Assembly: GCA_020201445.1 (NCBI GenBank)
Contig: JAIVGU010000015.1
Span: 1 to 12,561 of the forward strand
Reading direction: 5' to 3'
Length of the DNA stretch: 12,561 nt
Source: Halobacteriales archaeon
GTDB taxonomy: Archaea; Thermoplasmatota; E2; JACPAO01; JAHFTW01
Position 1 is the stretch's first letter. Each line of letters begins with the position of its first letter. The translations under genes and the position numbers were made by a program. Positions 1 through 6,946 of this stretch are shown in pieces. The notes under the pieces are model-generated. The model was given only the letters and a program-made list of their open reading frames with translations. It made no database searches and had not been told where the DNA came from.

Positions 1-26
1 GGCCTCCGCGGTATGGTCCCTCTTTG

Positions 27-50
27 GTGGGTTCGACCCCCGATACCGAC
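27..50 (+). other. tRNA 3'-end-like sequence (possible att site)
   Basis: Bases 30-40 read GGTTCGACCCC, an exact match to the tRNA B-box/T-arm consensus GGTTCGANNCC. Bases 27-31 and 39-43 can form a T stem with three G-C pairs, one G-T pair and one mismatch around a 7-base loop, and 44-50 could be the 3' acceptor strand. No anticodon arm can be folded from bases 1-26, so this is at most a 3' fragment. Tyrosine integrases of archaeal elements often use tRNA 3' ends as attachment sites, which is why the position just before the integrase matters. The reading is tentative. Confidence 0.3.
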
Positions 51-68
51 CAAGGAGCAACGAACGCA

Positions 69-1211
69 ATGAACGACGAAGCAACCGAAGAGAAGCTTGC
101 AGAAGGAGCAAAGGGACAGCGCCAGCCGGAGACGAAGGCGGCAGCCTTCGACCGGCGCACGAACAAGGCGCTGCGCCACCTGGGCGAGGCGAACCTGGAG
201 TTCGCCGTCGCCATCCTGGAGCGCCGCAGGCGGGGCATCAAGGGCCAGCGCTGCCGGGCATCCAGCAACTACGGTTTCACCTACACGATGGTTCACCTGG
301 ACGCGTTCCTGAAGGGCAAGCCCTTCCGGGAGGCGACACCGGACGAGTTGCGGGACTACTTGGCTCCCTACGTGGCACGGGAGACGGGTCGCACCCAAAG
401 CATCCGGTTGGGACTCATCATGCGGGAGGCTTTGGGATTGGATGAAGTCAAGGAGCTGCCGAAGGAGATTCGGCGTTCCATCTACGTTGCAAAGAAGAAG
501 ACGACGCCCCGCGGCCAAGTCATCCCCGAGCCCGCCTTCCTCGCAGCGCTCGAAGCCGTGCCCAGGCTCACCTACACGGCCCCCCACGCCGCGGCCCTCA
601 TCCGGGCGGTGCTGTGGACGCTGTGGGACGCGGGCTTCCGCATCGGCGAGCTGCTGTCGCTGCGCATCAACGATTGCACCTTCGATGATGCCACCCGGAC
701 CGCCAAGCTGTCGCTGCGCGAGGAACTGACAGAGACACACGGATTGAAGACCGGCGCGCGCTACGTCATCATCCGGGACGCCGTGCCAGCCCTGAAGGAG
801 TGGCTGCAAGCCCACCCCTGGATACACAACGGGGAGGCGCCCCTGTTCACGGCGCTGGGCTATTTCCGCCACGCGCGGACGCTGAATGACGACGTGGTGA
901 ACGACGTTATCCGCGAAGCCTTCGCCCTGGTGGGCGCCAAGCCCGTGGGCAAGCGGCCGCACTTCAGCGCTCACGACTTCAGACACACGTCCGCGACACA
1001 CTACGCCGAGAACGGGGCGACGGACAGCGATTTGCGGTTCAAGTATGGGTGGAGCGGGACGTCGCCGATGCCGGCGTGGTATGTGCACCAGTCGGAGCGC
1101 AAGTCGCGGGAGCGGGCCATGGCTGCCCCCGCAACGGGCCGAATGGTCGGCAGGGAGGCTAACGTGGGGACACACTCAGCCAGGGCGCGGTCTCACGGCG
1201 TGTCGGCGTAG
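69..1211 (+). CDS. tyrosine recombinase / phage-type integrase
   Basis: This is a site-specific DNA recombinase that cuts and rejoins DNA through a covalent tyrosine intermediate; integration or excision of a mobile element is the likely role. Counting from the chosen ATG (380 aa), an N-terminal helical core-binding domain spans about 35-140 and the catalytic domain about 155-350. All catalytic positions are present: Arg191 in GFRIGELLSLR, Lys227 in GLKTG, His302 and Arg305 in HDFRHT, Trp328 in the His/Trp position, and the nucleophile Tyr338 in AWYVH. The frame is open to a TTG at 24, but the ATG at 69 is preferred because AAGGAG lies at 52-57 and because 24-68 would overlap the tRNA-like sequence. 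The protein appears intact. The gene is convergent with the neighbouring operon, leaving only 22 bases between the stops. Its closest family (archaeal element integrase versus XerA-like resolvase) cannot be fixed by eye; being next to non-housekeeping genes favours an integrase. Confidence 0.9.
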   Translation: MNDEATEEKLAEGAKGQRQPETKAAAFDRRTNKALRHLGEANLEFAVAILERRRRGIKGQRCRASSNYGFTYTMVHLDAFLKGKPFREATPDELRDYLAPYVARETGRTQSIRLGLIMREALGLDEVKELPKEIRRSIYVAKKKTTPRGQVIPEPAFLAALEAVPRLTYTAPHAAALIRAVLWTLWDAGFRIGELLSLRINDCTFDDATRTAKLSLREELTETHGLKTGARYVIIRDAVPALKEWLQAHPWIHNGEAPLFTALGYFRHARTLNDDVVNDVIREAFALVGAKPVGKRPHFSAHDFRHTSATHYAENGATDSDLRFKYGWSGTSPMPAWYVHQSERKSRERAMAAPATGRMVGREANVGTHSARARSHGVSA

Positions 1212-1233
1212 ACCTTGACGTGGCCTTGGAGTG

Positions 1234-2403
1234 TCACGATTGGCAGATATTCGGTGTGAGCTTGGCGACAACCAGGTTGTCAGGCGTGTCGGGTCCGGTG
1301 TCGTGGATGAACGCCAGCCACGCGGCATCGGCGGCGCTAAAGAGTTGGACACGGCCGCCTTGTGCATGGTCGAAGTCAACCTTTGGAGGGAGGGAACAGG
1401 GAGTCCATTTTCCATCGCCTTGTGAGTGGTAGAGGACCGCCTTGCTGGCGTCGTCAGTGGGACTGCCGGCGATAAACAAGTCCCTACCGTGACCAGCCAT
1501 GGAGTCGGGGTCGAAGTGGTAGGCGACAGTCTGCGTGTCCCATGACCTGCCGTTCCAGATGGCGGCACGACCTGATCCCAAATCCGTGAGCCCGGCCTCC
1601 CGGCGCCAGAAGAAGGCGGGCACCCCCTGGCGAGCCGAGCCGGCATGGCACCCTGCGTTGAATTCGCCCCCCGTTTCCACAGTGTAGGCGCCAACAACGG
1701 CGCCATCCTGGCTCAGTGTGCTGACGACCGCGCTTCCGTCCGGGTTGTTCATGCACACAAACAAGTTGGTGGCATTGGCCGCCAGGGAGAAATACGCCAG
1801 AAGCGGTTGAATCGGCCGAGGGTGCTGCAGCTCAGTCCACCCGCCACCGCCGCGCCGGTAAAGATGCTGAAGAGTTGCCGGACTCGTCGTTTGTTCGGAG
1901 GAGGTAATCAGATAGGCGTTGTTGCCGGAACGTGCCACCCCGTCAATCTCCTGCGCGCTCCGACTTTGGGTTCCATCTTCCACAAACGTGATGGTCCCAG
2001 CGGTTTCCTCCATCCATCCTGCTGCGATGGTGCGAGGAGTGACATAATTTCTGTAGCCCAAGATGCCGCCGGACGGCGTAAGAACCGCCATCGCCCGACC
2101 CAACTGCGTTGAAGAAGGAACCGGAAGCCAATGCGTCCGATTCTCAACAGGGTAGACCGAGAGGAATCCGTTGCCTGAATAGACGTAAAGGTGCGAGAGA
2201 TTTCCCTCTACATATGCCGGAATCACGTCAATCAAGTAGTGGTAGCCAACCCGGTCCTCCAAAGAGGGGGGAGCAACCGTGAAGACTTGCAGGGGCGGAG
2301 GCGGCGAGGGGGAGGTTGTCGTTGTCGTGGACGGTGCCGTGGAGTTGAGGCAGCCTCCAGCAATGGAGAGAAGGAGAAGGAGGGAAAGTGGCGCTTTCAT
2401 CAT
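1234..2403 (-). CDS. secreted lipoprotein, probable beta-propeller, function unknown
   Basis: The 389-residue product starts with a lysine, a leucine-rich stretch (residues 6-14) and the lipobox AGGC, so Cys18 should be lipidated and anchor the protein outside the membrane. A Ser/Thr/Pro linker (about 20-35) follows, then a domain of about 350 residues with repeated short beta-strand and aromatic units (such as LSHLYVYSGNG, NNAYLITSS, ATNLFVCMNN, GRDLFIAGS and AAWLAFIHD) spaced as in beta-propellers. N-glycosylation sequons (NST, NLS, NRT, NAT) fit an extracellular location. The frame is open to 2616, but that extension runs inside the upstream gene. Tandem ATGs at 2403 and 2400 follow GGTGA (2413-2409) with a 5-base spacer, so 2403 is chosen. 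It lies 20 bases after the upstream stop and is the last gene of the minus-strand operon. No enzyme motif is recognised; the propeller assignment is inference. Confidence 0.85.
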   Translation of the reverse strand: MMKAPLSLLLLLSIAGGCLNSTAPSTTTTTSPSPPPPLQVFTVAPPSLEDRVGYHYLIDVIPAYVEGNLSHLYVYSGNGFLSVYPVENRTHWLPVPSSTQLGRAMAVLTPSGGILGYRNYVTPRTIAAGWMEETAGTITFVEDGTQSRSAQEIDGVARSGNNAYLITSSEQTTSPATLQHLYRRGGGGWTELQHPRPIQPLLAYFSLAANATNLFVCMNNPDGSAVVSTLSQDGAVVGAYTVETGGEFNAGCHAGSARQGVPAFFWRREAGLTDLGSGRAAIWNGRSWDTQTVAYHFDPDSMAGHGRDLFIAGSPTDDASKAVLYHSQGDGKWTPCSLPPKVDFDHAQGGRVQLFSAADAAWLAFIHDTGPDTPDNLVVAKLTPNICQS

Positions 2404-2423
2404 GTCACTCACCGTCGATGGGC

Positions 2424-4790
2424 TCAAGGCTGTTTTGGACAGTCGTGGCCCGACTGGCCGTCCAAGCCCTGCGGCGAGCGGGTGCCATACGCCGGCCCGG
2501 TTGCAGTTGCGGTGCCGGGATTGCCTGGCTGCAAGGCAGTTCCGGTGCCAGGCTCGCCTCTGGTTGGAATCATCTCGGATGTGATGCCGCCCCAGCCGCC
2601 GCAGCCTCCGTAGCATTGGATGGTTTCCCAGATTGGGGTGTGCAACTGCTCGCCGCCGTCGCCGCCGCTGCCGCCCGCACCCCCGATGGCCTGTTCAACG
2701 GTCGCATCGCCACCGTCGCCGTTGCGGACCCGTCCATCCCCACCTTGGCCGCCCGTGGCGCTGCCCGGGCTGGAATCCCCGCCGTAGCCGCCGGCACCGC
2801 CCGGCGCACAGTAGGTGTCTGGGCACTCCGACCAGACGCTCCGGTCGTAGCCGTCGCCCCCGCGACCACCCATGCCGCCATCCATGCCGGCTGCCGCGGT
2901 GGCATGGGCGTTGCCGCCCCGGCCACCGACCACGGGGCCCTTGTCGCCAGGGCCGCCTTGGGCATCGACGGAGTGGCCGCTCAGGCGCGCACCGCCACCT
3001 CCATCACCACCGGGAGTCGCAGACTGAAGAACGCTGCAATCGTAGAAGGGCGGACTCCAGGCAAACTGGTAGGTATAGAGCGCTTCGTCCCCCGGTGCGC
3101 CGTTGGTTCCCGGGTCCCCCGGGAGTCCGGTCTTCTCCTGGTCAGAGCCAGGCGCCCCCGTGCCTTGGTTAATCAGCCAGATGCCGATGCACTCAATCTG
3201 GTCGATGTTCAGCCCCGGGCAAGGGAAGTAGCAGCTCAAAGGGTCCTCGATGCTGCACGGGCCGCTGCACTTCAATCCCGAAACGGAGTTGCCCATGGCG
3301 AATCCCATGCCGCCGGTTCCGCCCGAGCCAGAGCCCAGCGCTTCCACATCCGCGAAGGGGGAACCGTTGAGCAGGGCGGTGCTGGCTCCGCCGCTGCCGC
3401 CGTAAGCCTGAACCGATACGAAACGGGCATCGCCGAAGGCAACAGCATTGCCGCCGTCACCGCCGTCGCCGGGCCAGAATGAGTTGGTGGGCAAGGTCGC
3501 CGCCAGCTCCGGCGGCAGGCTGAAGCTCAAGACGCCGCCGGCTCCGCCGCTGCCGCCCAGGGCCATCGCCTGCGTGTTTGGCGAGTCGCACAGCGGCACA
3601 CCGCACGGCTGCGTCAGGTCCGTGCCGATTGGGCAAACGTTCGTGACCAGGCGCAGCACCAAGTCCGCGCCCTCCCACACAAACTCCTCAAGAGGACCCG
3701 TGTCGGGGACGCAGTTGGAGGTGTGCGTCACGTCCTGGCATGAGGGAGTGCAGTTGGGGTAGTGCGTGATGCTGTAGCACGTCGGAACCGGCGGCACACA
3801 CCCCGAGGGCTCCGTGCAATCCAGGAACGGCACCAGGCAGCTCCACGTGACGCACGGCATGGGCTTGCAGAACACCGGGAGTTCCTCCACACCCGGCAGG
3901 CTGCACTCGTCGGGAAGCGGGCCACACGCAACAGGCACCAAGCTCATGCCGGGCAGTTCGCACAGCTCCGGTGCCGGCGGCAGGTCGTCCAAGCCGGGCA
4001 AGTCGTCCAGGTTGGGACTGGTGTCGATGGGGTCACACACCACCGCCAAGTTCTCGACTTCGGGGCTGAAGCCGCAGACGTAGCCTTGCGGGTCCTGAAG
4101 CACGTCCTGCACCGTCATCAGGGGTGTGCACGCCTGCGTCTCGATGGAGAGGTAGATGTCCGACGGCGGGCTTTCGCTGTCGATGGCTTGGTCGAGGTTC
4201 TTGACCGGGTTGCGCGCCCTCTCAATCGCGTTCTGGCACAACGTGTAGACGCGCGTGAGCTGCTTGGTGTCCAGGACCGTCATCTGTGTGCCGGGAGTGC
4301 CGAGGGCGGGGCCGCCGTCGCCGCCATCCCCCGTGCAGACATGCCCTGTCAGGACCGGGGCCAGGGGGGCTGTTGTGTCGTTGGCGACTAGGCGGATGAT
4401 GAGGTTGCCGCCGTTCGTTCCAGCCGTTCCTTGGGCTGTGGGGCCGATGGCGGTGTCGCCGTCGAGGCCGCGCCCCGTGCAGAGTGTGCCGGTGATTTCG
4501 AGTTGGGTGGTCTCGATGCACAACGTCGGCGCATCCCCCGCTCGGGCATCATCGGTCAAGAGGACGCCGAGGATTTGCACGCGATCCGCGCGAATCGTGG
4601 TCGACTGGTTGACCACCATCATTGTGTTCTCTGGCACGACGAAGCTGGACGTGGAGACCGTAGAGTTGTCCAGACACGGGTCAGGGGCTTCAGCGGGAAG
4701 GCTGGCGGAAACGGGCATCTGCATCATGGCCGCAGCCATGACTACGAGCGCCAACGTGGCGAAGGCTCGGGGGGTCGAACTATTTTTCAT
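2424..4790 (-). CDS. large secreted glycine-rich, cysteine-rich surface protein
   Basis: The 788-residue product has a signal peptide (hydrophobic core about 10-25, likely cleavage after SAS or SASLPA near 30-33). A beta-strand-rich part (about 45-150) has the VPENTMMV/IRADRVQILGVLLT pattern and then glycine loops, as in right-handed beta-helix surface proteins. A Leu-Pro and cysteine-rich stretch runs from about 255 to 360. Glycine-rich blocks rich in GDGGDGG-type motifs follow near 411-500 and 592-735, and five collagen-like triplets lie at about 555-569 (GLP GDP GTN GAP GDE). No C-terminal membrane anchor is seen, so it is either released or held by its partners. The ATG at 4790 follows GGTGA with a 4-base spacer and overlaps the upstream stop as ATGA, which suggests translational coupling. 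A structural or adhesive surface role is likely but inferred; no catalytic motif is recognised. The composition resembles PE-PGRS-type proteins without implying descent. Confidence 0.88.
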   Translation of the reverse strand: MKNSSTPRAFATLALVVMAAAMMQMPVSASLPAEAPDPCLDNSTVSTSSFVVPENTMMVVNQSTTIRADRVQILGVLLTDDARAGDAPTLCIETTQLEITGTLCTGRGLDGDTAIGPTAQGTAGTNGGNLIIRLVANDTTAPLAPVLTGHVCTGDGGDGGPALGTPGTQMTVLDTKQLTRVYTLCQNAIERARNPVKNLDQAIDSESPPSDIYLSIETQACTPLMTVQDVLQDPQGYVCGFSPEVENLAVVCDPIDTSPNLDDLPGLDDLPPAPELCELPGMSLVPVACGPLPDECSLPGVEELPVFCKPMPCVTWSCLVPFLDCTEPSGCVPPVPTCYSITHYPNCTPSCQDVTHTSNCVPDTGPLEEFVWEGADLVLRLVTNVCPIGTDLTQPCGVPLCDSPNTQAMALGGSGGAGGVLSFSLPPELAATLPTNSFWPGDGGDGGNAVAFGDARFVSVQAYGGSGGASTALLNGSPFADVEALGSGSGGTGGMGFAMGNSVSGLKCSGPCSIEDPLSCYFPCPGLNIDQIECIGIWLINQGTGAPGSDQEKTGLPGDPGTNGAPGDEALYTYQFAWSPPFYDCSVLQSATPGGDGGGGARLSGHSVDAQGGPGDKGPVVGGRGGNAHATAAAGMDGGMGGRGGDGYDRSVWSECPDTYCAPGGAGGYGGDSSPGSATGGQGGDGRVRNGDGGDATVEQAIGGAGGSGGDGGEQLHTPIWETIQCYGGCGGWGGITSEMIPTRGEPGTGTALQPGNPGTATATGPAYGTRSPQGLDGQSGHDCPKQP

Positions 4791-5326
4791 GGTGTCACCG
4801 ATTCATTGAATGGGTTGTCCCGGCGCGGAGCCAGAAGGTTTGTTGGCGCTCGCGCGCCGGGACAGGGAAGAAGGGGAACCGGAGCCGGTTCCATGCTCCT
4901 CGCCGTTGCTGGCTCCGATTCCGGTGGGGTTGGTGCAAGGCGAGGAGGGGAAAACGCGTGGTAGCCGGCTGAAGCGGGCCGAGCAGGCGGGTCCGGGAAG
5001 CTGCTTGGATACTGCGTGTGCATGGTGCGCAGGAACAATTCGTCGGGCGCGATGCGTGGGTAAGGCCGCTGGCTGTCCTGGGTGCTGGCGGCCAGCAACG
5101 CCCGCACCACCGCAGCAAACGGAACGACAGGAAGCCGGGCCTGCATCACCAGCAAGGGCTCGGAAGCCGGTGGCACGGGCGGCCGTGCAGGCTGGACCAC
5201 AGGCGCAGGGGTGGAGGGAGCCGGTGCGACTACGGGGGGCGGCCGTTCAGGGCGACGGGAGGCGCGTATCGTGCGCAGGAAGTGGCCACGCAGCTCCTCC
5301 AAGGCCGCAGCCTGTGGGCGGCGCAT
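4787..5326 (-). CDS. proline-rich protein of unknown function, first gene of operon
   Basis: The frame encodes 179 residues and is very rich in Pro and Ala, with one cysteine and no signal peptide or clear membrane segment, so it is probably cytoplasmic. An N-terminal helix-like stretch (about 5-22, AALEELRGHFLRTIRAS) is followed by a Pro/Ala/Val linker (29-57), a hydrophobic helix-like part (about 60-80), a short conserved-looking segment (YPRIAPDELFLRTMHTQYP) and a Pro-rich tail. The frame continues up to a GTG at 5407, but the ATG at 5326 has a strong GGAGGG site at 5337-5332 with a 5-base spacer, so it is chosen. The stop overlaps the next gene's ATG (ATGA), good evidence that the frame is translated. 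I do not recognise the family. A cytoplasmic protein heading an operon of exported proteins could be a chaperone or regulator, but this is speculation. Confidence 0.6.
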   Translation of the reverse strand: MRRPQAAALEELRGHFLRTIRASRRPERPPPVVAPAPSTPAPVVQPARPPVPPASEPLLVMQARLPVVPFAAVVRALLAASTQDSQRPYPRIAPDELFLRTMHTQYPSSFPDPPARPASAGYHAFSPPRLAPTPPESEPATARSMEPAPVPLLPCPGARAPTNLLAPRRDNPFNESVTP

Positions 5327-5331
5327 CAATG

Positions 5332-5337
5332 CCCTCC
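5332..5337 (-). promoter_or_regulatory. ribosome binding site deciding the start at 5326
   Basis: On the minus strand these bases read GGAGGG, 5 bases before the ATG at 5326. No comparable site precedes the alternative GTG at 5407, so this site decides the start of the proline-rich gene. Confidence 0.6.
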
Positions 5338-5444
5338 GCGACGGGCGCAATCCCGGAAGGGGCAGGCGTGAAGGCCGCTTCCAGCTTTGCAGGACACGAA
5401 GCGCCACGAATCAAGGGGGTGGCATAAGCCGCGTGGCCCTGGGG

Positions 5445-5489
5445 CGGGCATTGCTTGCGGCTAACTGGAGCGCGAAGCCCGTATGCCCG
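5445..5489. repeat. 7-bp inverted repeat in the divergent promoter region
   Basis: CGGGCAT at 5445-5451 is matched by ATGCCCG at 5483-5489, 31 bases apart. The right arm also overlaps the palindrome GCCCGGGC (5485-5492). It lies upstream of the TATA-like box of the plus-strand genes and could be an operator half, but a 7-bp repeat in GC-rich DNA can arise by chance. Confidence 0.25.
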
Positions 5490-5501
5490 GGCGAGGGCCA
5501 A

Positions 5502-5514
5502 TCTTCTTATCTAG
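5502..5514 (+). promoter_or_regulatory. putative archaeal TATA-type promoter for the 5553 gene
   Basis: TCTTCTTATCTAG is the most AT-rich stretch in the divergent intergenic region. Initiation about 25 bases downstream of its centre would fall near 5534 and give a leader of about 19 bases that still carries the GGAG ribosome binding site (5540-5543). Spacing and composition fit an archaeal promoter, but no experimental signal is available. Confidence 0.4.
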
Positions 5515-5517
5515 ACG

Positions 5518-5536
5518 GCCCGAATGGAGCCCGAAT
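5518..5536 (+). promoter_or_regulatory. direct repeat of GCCCGAAT, 11-bp period, possible operator
   Basis: GCCCGAAT occurs at 5518-5525 and again at 5529-5536, exactly 11 bases apart, about one helical turn. The pair lies between the TATA-like box and the start codon, across the predicted transcription start, where a bound regulator would block initiation. The regulator encoded at 6925-8424 carries two winged helices and is a natural candidate to bind a two-copy site; that link is inference. Confidence 0.35.
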
Positions 5537-5552
5537 CACGGAGCAATCCGCA

Positions 5553-6032
5553 ATGAGCAAATGTTTCCGTTTCGGCCAGAAGGGTTCCCGGGCTGGCGCA
5601 ATCGTCGCCGTCGCCCTCGTCTCGTCCATCCTGCTGCCTGCATCCGCCGACCCTTTGCCGCCCGAGTTGGACCCGGTGCAGCAAATCATCGCCCGGACGC
5701 TCGACTACGCGCAGAACTTCGACCCGACCGCCAACGCCACCGAGCAATACCAGCAATCCCAGGGGTTCATCGGCTCAGTCCAGGACATCATCCAGCAAAC
5801 CCTCTGCATCTCCTTCCACATCGGGCAGACGACCCTCTACATCGGCCAAATCGACCCTCAGTCAATGCAGTTGAACATTGAGGTTCCTGGAGTTGGCTGG
5901 GACCACGGCTATTTTGGTCAGGGAACCTATCGCTTCACTAGTGCAGGTAGCGGTGGCATCGGCTGTGCCGTGCCGGTCGACAATGCACCGCCCATCGAAT
6001 ACAACAGCACCCTTCTCGACAGGTGGCTGTAG
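5553..6032 (+). CDS. small secreted protein, function unknown
   Basis: The product has 159 residues with a clear signal peptide: basic start (KCFRFGQKGSR), hydrophobic core (about 15-29) and likely cleavage after ALA-type ASA at 32. The mature part of about 127 residues begins with a helical segment (PPELDPVQQIIARTLDYAQNF) and continues with beta-rich sequence (LCISFHIGQTTLYIGQI, MQLNIEVPGVGW, GTYRFTSAGSGGIGC). Two mature cysteines (85 and 138) could form one disulfide, and there are sequons at NAT and NST. The frame is open from 5082, but GGAG at 5540-5543 lies 9 bases before the ATG at 5553 and the signal peptide starts there. The GGAG of the next gene begins within 3 bases of this stop, so the two are co-transcribed and probably coupled. 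I do not recognise the family; the mature fold looks like a small beta-sandwich, which is a guess. Confidence 0.85.
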   Translation: MSKCFRFGQKGSRAGAIVAVALVSSILLPASADPLPPELDPVQQIIARTLDYAQNFDPTANATEQYQQSQGFIGSVQDIIQQTLCISFHIGQTTLYIGQIDPQSMQLNIEVPGVGWDHGYFGQGTYRFTSAGSGGIGCAVPVDNAPPIEYNSTLLDRWL

Positions 6033-6040
6033 GAGCCATG

Positions 6041-6946
6041 ATGACTCGGGACCACGAAGCACCCATGCGCGTCATCGCGTTGCTTGCGGTGCTGCTGCTT
6101 TCGGGGTGTCTGGCGGACAACTCCCCGCCGACCTCCGAGCCGACCACCACCGGGTCCGCTTCGCTGTCTGGCACCACCTCGGGGAACCCCACGCTTCCGC
6201 CGGGGCCCAGCGCCAAGGAAGTCCATTGGGACGCCTGCGAAGGATGGGAGACCGGCTGGAAGTATCCTCCCGGCCATCCCCCCGGGGCGCAGCACAACCC
6301 GAAGTGGGGCGACCCCGAAACGAACCTTTTCGCCACTATGCTGACGTTTGCGCGGGACTGTCAGCGCGTGTCCTGGGGCCCGTTCGAGCGCCCGGTGCGG
6401 ATGATTCTGGAGACGCACGACTTCCAGCAGGTCCCGCTCTCCTGCTATACGGGCGACAACGCTCCCGATGCGGACGTTGTGGTTCTGAAGGCCATGTCGT
6501 CGCTGTGGGTCAACGACACCCAGCTTGCCGACTACCTCAAACAGACGTATCCGGGGATGCCGGTCTACTATTCCGCCATCCAGACCCACGCGCAGCCGCA
6601 GGGGACACTCATGGCGCATCAATGGACGTGGGGACTGAGTGAGCAGAACCAGTCTGAGCTGACGGTCTTTGATGACCAGGTGGCCCACAACACCGTGACG
6701 CTGACCCTGGAGCGCATGTTCTGGTATGACGAGACAGGCGCCGTGTCGTTCCTGGACTTTGACATGGTGCGCCAGACCCCGCTGTTCACCAACCGCGTCT
6801 CCTACGGCAAGCAGTATCCTCCGATGCTGTGGGGCTACGGTGAAACCCCTGATTATGTGTCCACGGGCGACTGGAACCCGACCAGCACCATCACGGGCAA
6901 GATTGCCGTCTTCCGCGACCACGAATGCAAGCAACCTGCCTCCTAG
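6041..6946 (+). CDS. secreted lipoprotein of unknown function
   Basis: The 301-residue product has a hydrophobic segment (RVIALLAVLLL) ending in the lipobox LSGC, so Cys23 is the expected lipidated residue. A Thr/Ser/Gly/Pro tether (about 28-57) leads to a globular domain of about 240 residues containing four cysteines (66, 107, 135, 296), enough for two disulfides, and many aromatic residues. No known catalytic motif is seen. Start choice: ATGs at 6038 and 6041 follow AGGAG (6031-6035); 6041 gives the better 5-base spacer. The ATG at 6065 would still leave a full signal peptide but has no ribosome binding site. The gene begins 8 bases after the previous stop, and its last 22 bases overlap the start of the regulator gene. 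The tight packing suggests that the lipoprotein and the regulator are made together, perhaps as co-sensor and sensor. Confidence 0.85.
   Translation: MTRDHEAPMRVIALLAVLLLSGCLADNSPPTSEPTTTGSASLSGTTSGNPTLPPGPSAKEVHWDACEGWETGWKYPPGHPPGAQHNPKWGDPETNLFATMLTFARDCQRVSWGPFERPVRMILETHDFQQVPLSCYTGDNAPDADVVVLKAMSSLWVNDTQLADYLKQTYPGMPVYYSAIQTHAQPQGTLMAHQWTWGLSEQNQSELTVFDDQVAHNTVTLTLERMFWYDETGAVSFLDFDMVRQTPLFTNRVSYGKQYPPMLWGYGETPDYVSTGDWNPTSTITGKIAVFRDHECKQPAS

Noticed and set aside
2262..2276. A third copy of the CCAAAGAGGG word shared with the two end motifs
   Set aside because: Only about 10 bases match, it lies within coding sequence, and it lacks the CCGCGG flank; chance is adequate.
2388..3482. A 364-codon plus-strand frame opposite the large surface protein
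   Set aside because: Ala/Arg-rich shadow of the GGN-rich codons of the real gene; no signal peptide, motif or ribosome binding site.
5082..5552. N-terminal extension of the small secreted protein
   Set aside because: It overlaps the proline-rich gene and the promoter region; the signal peptide and ribosome binding site place the start at 5553.
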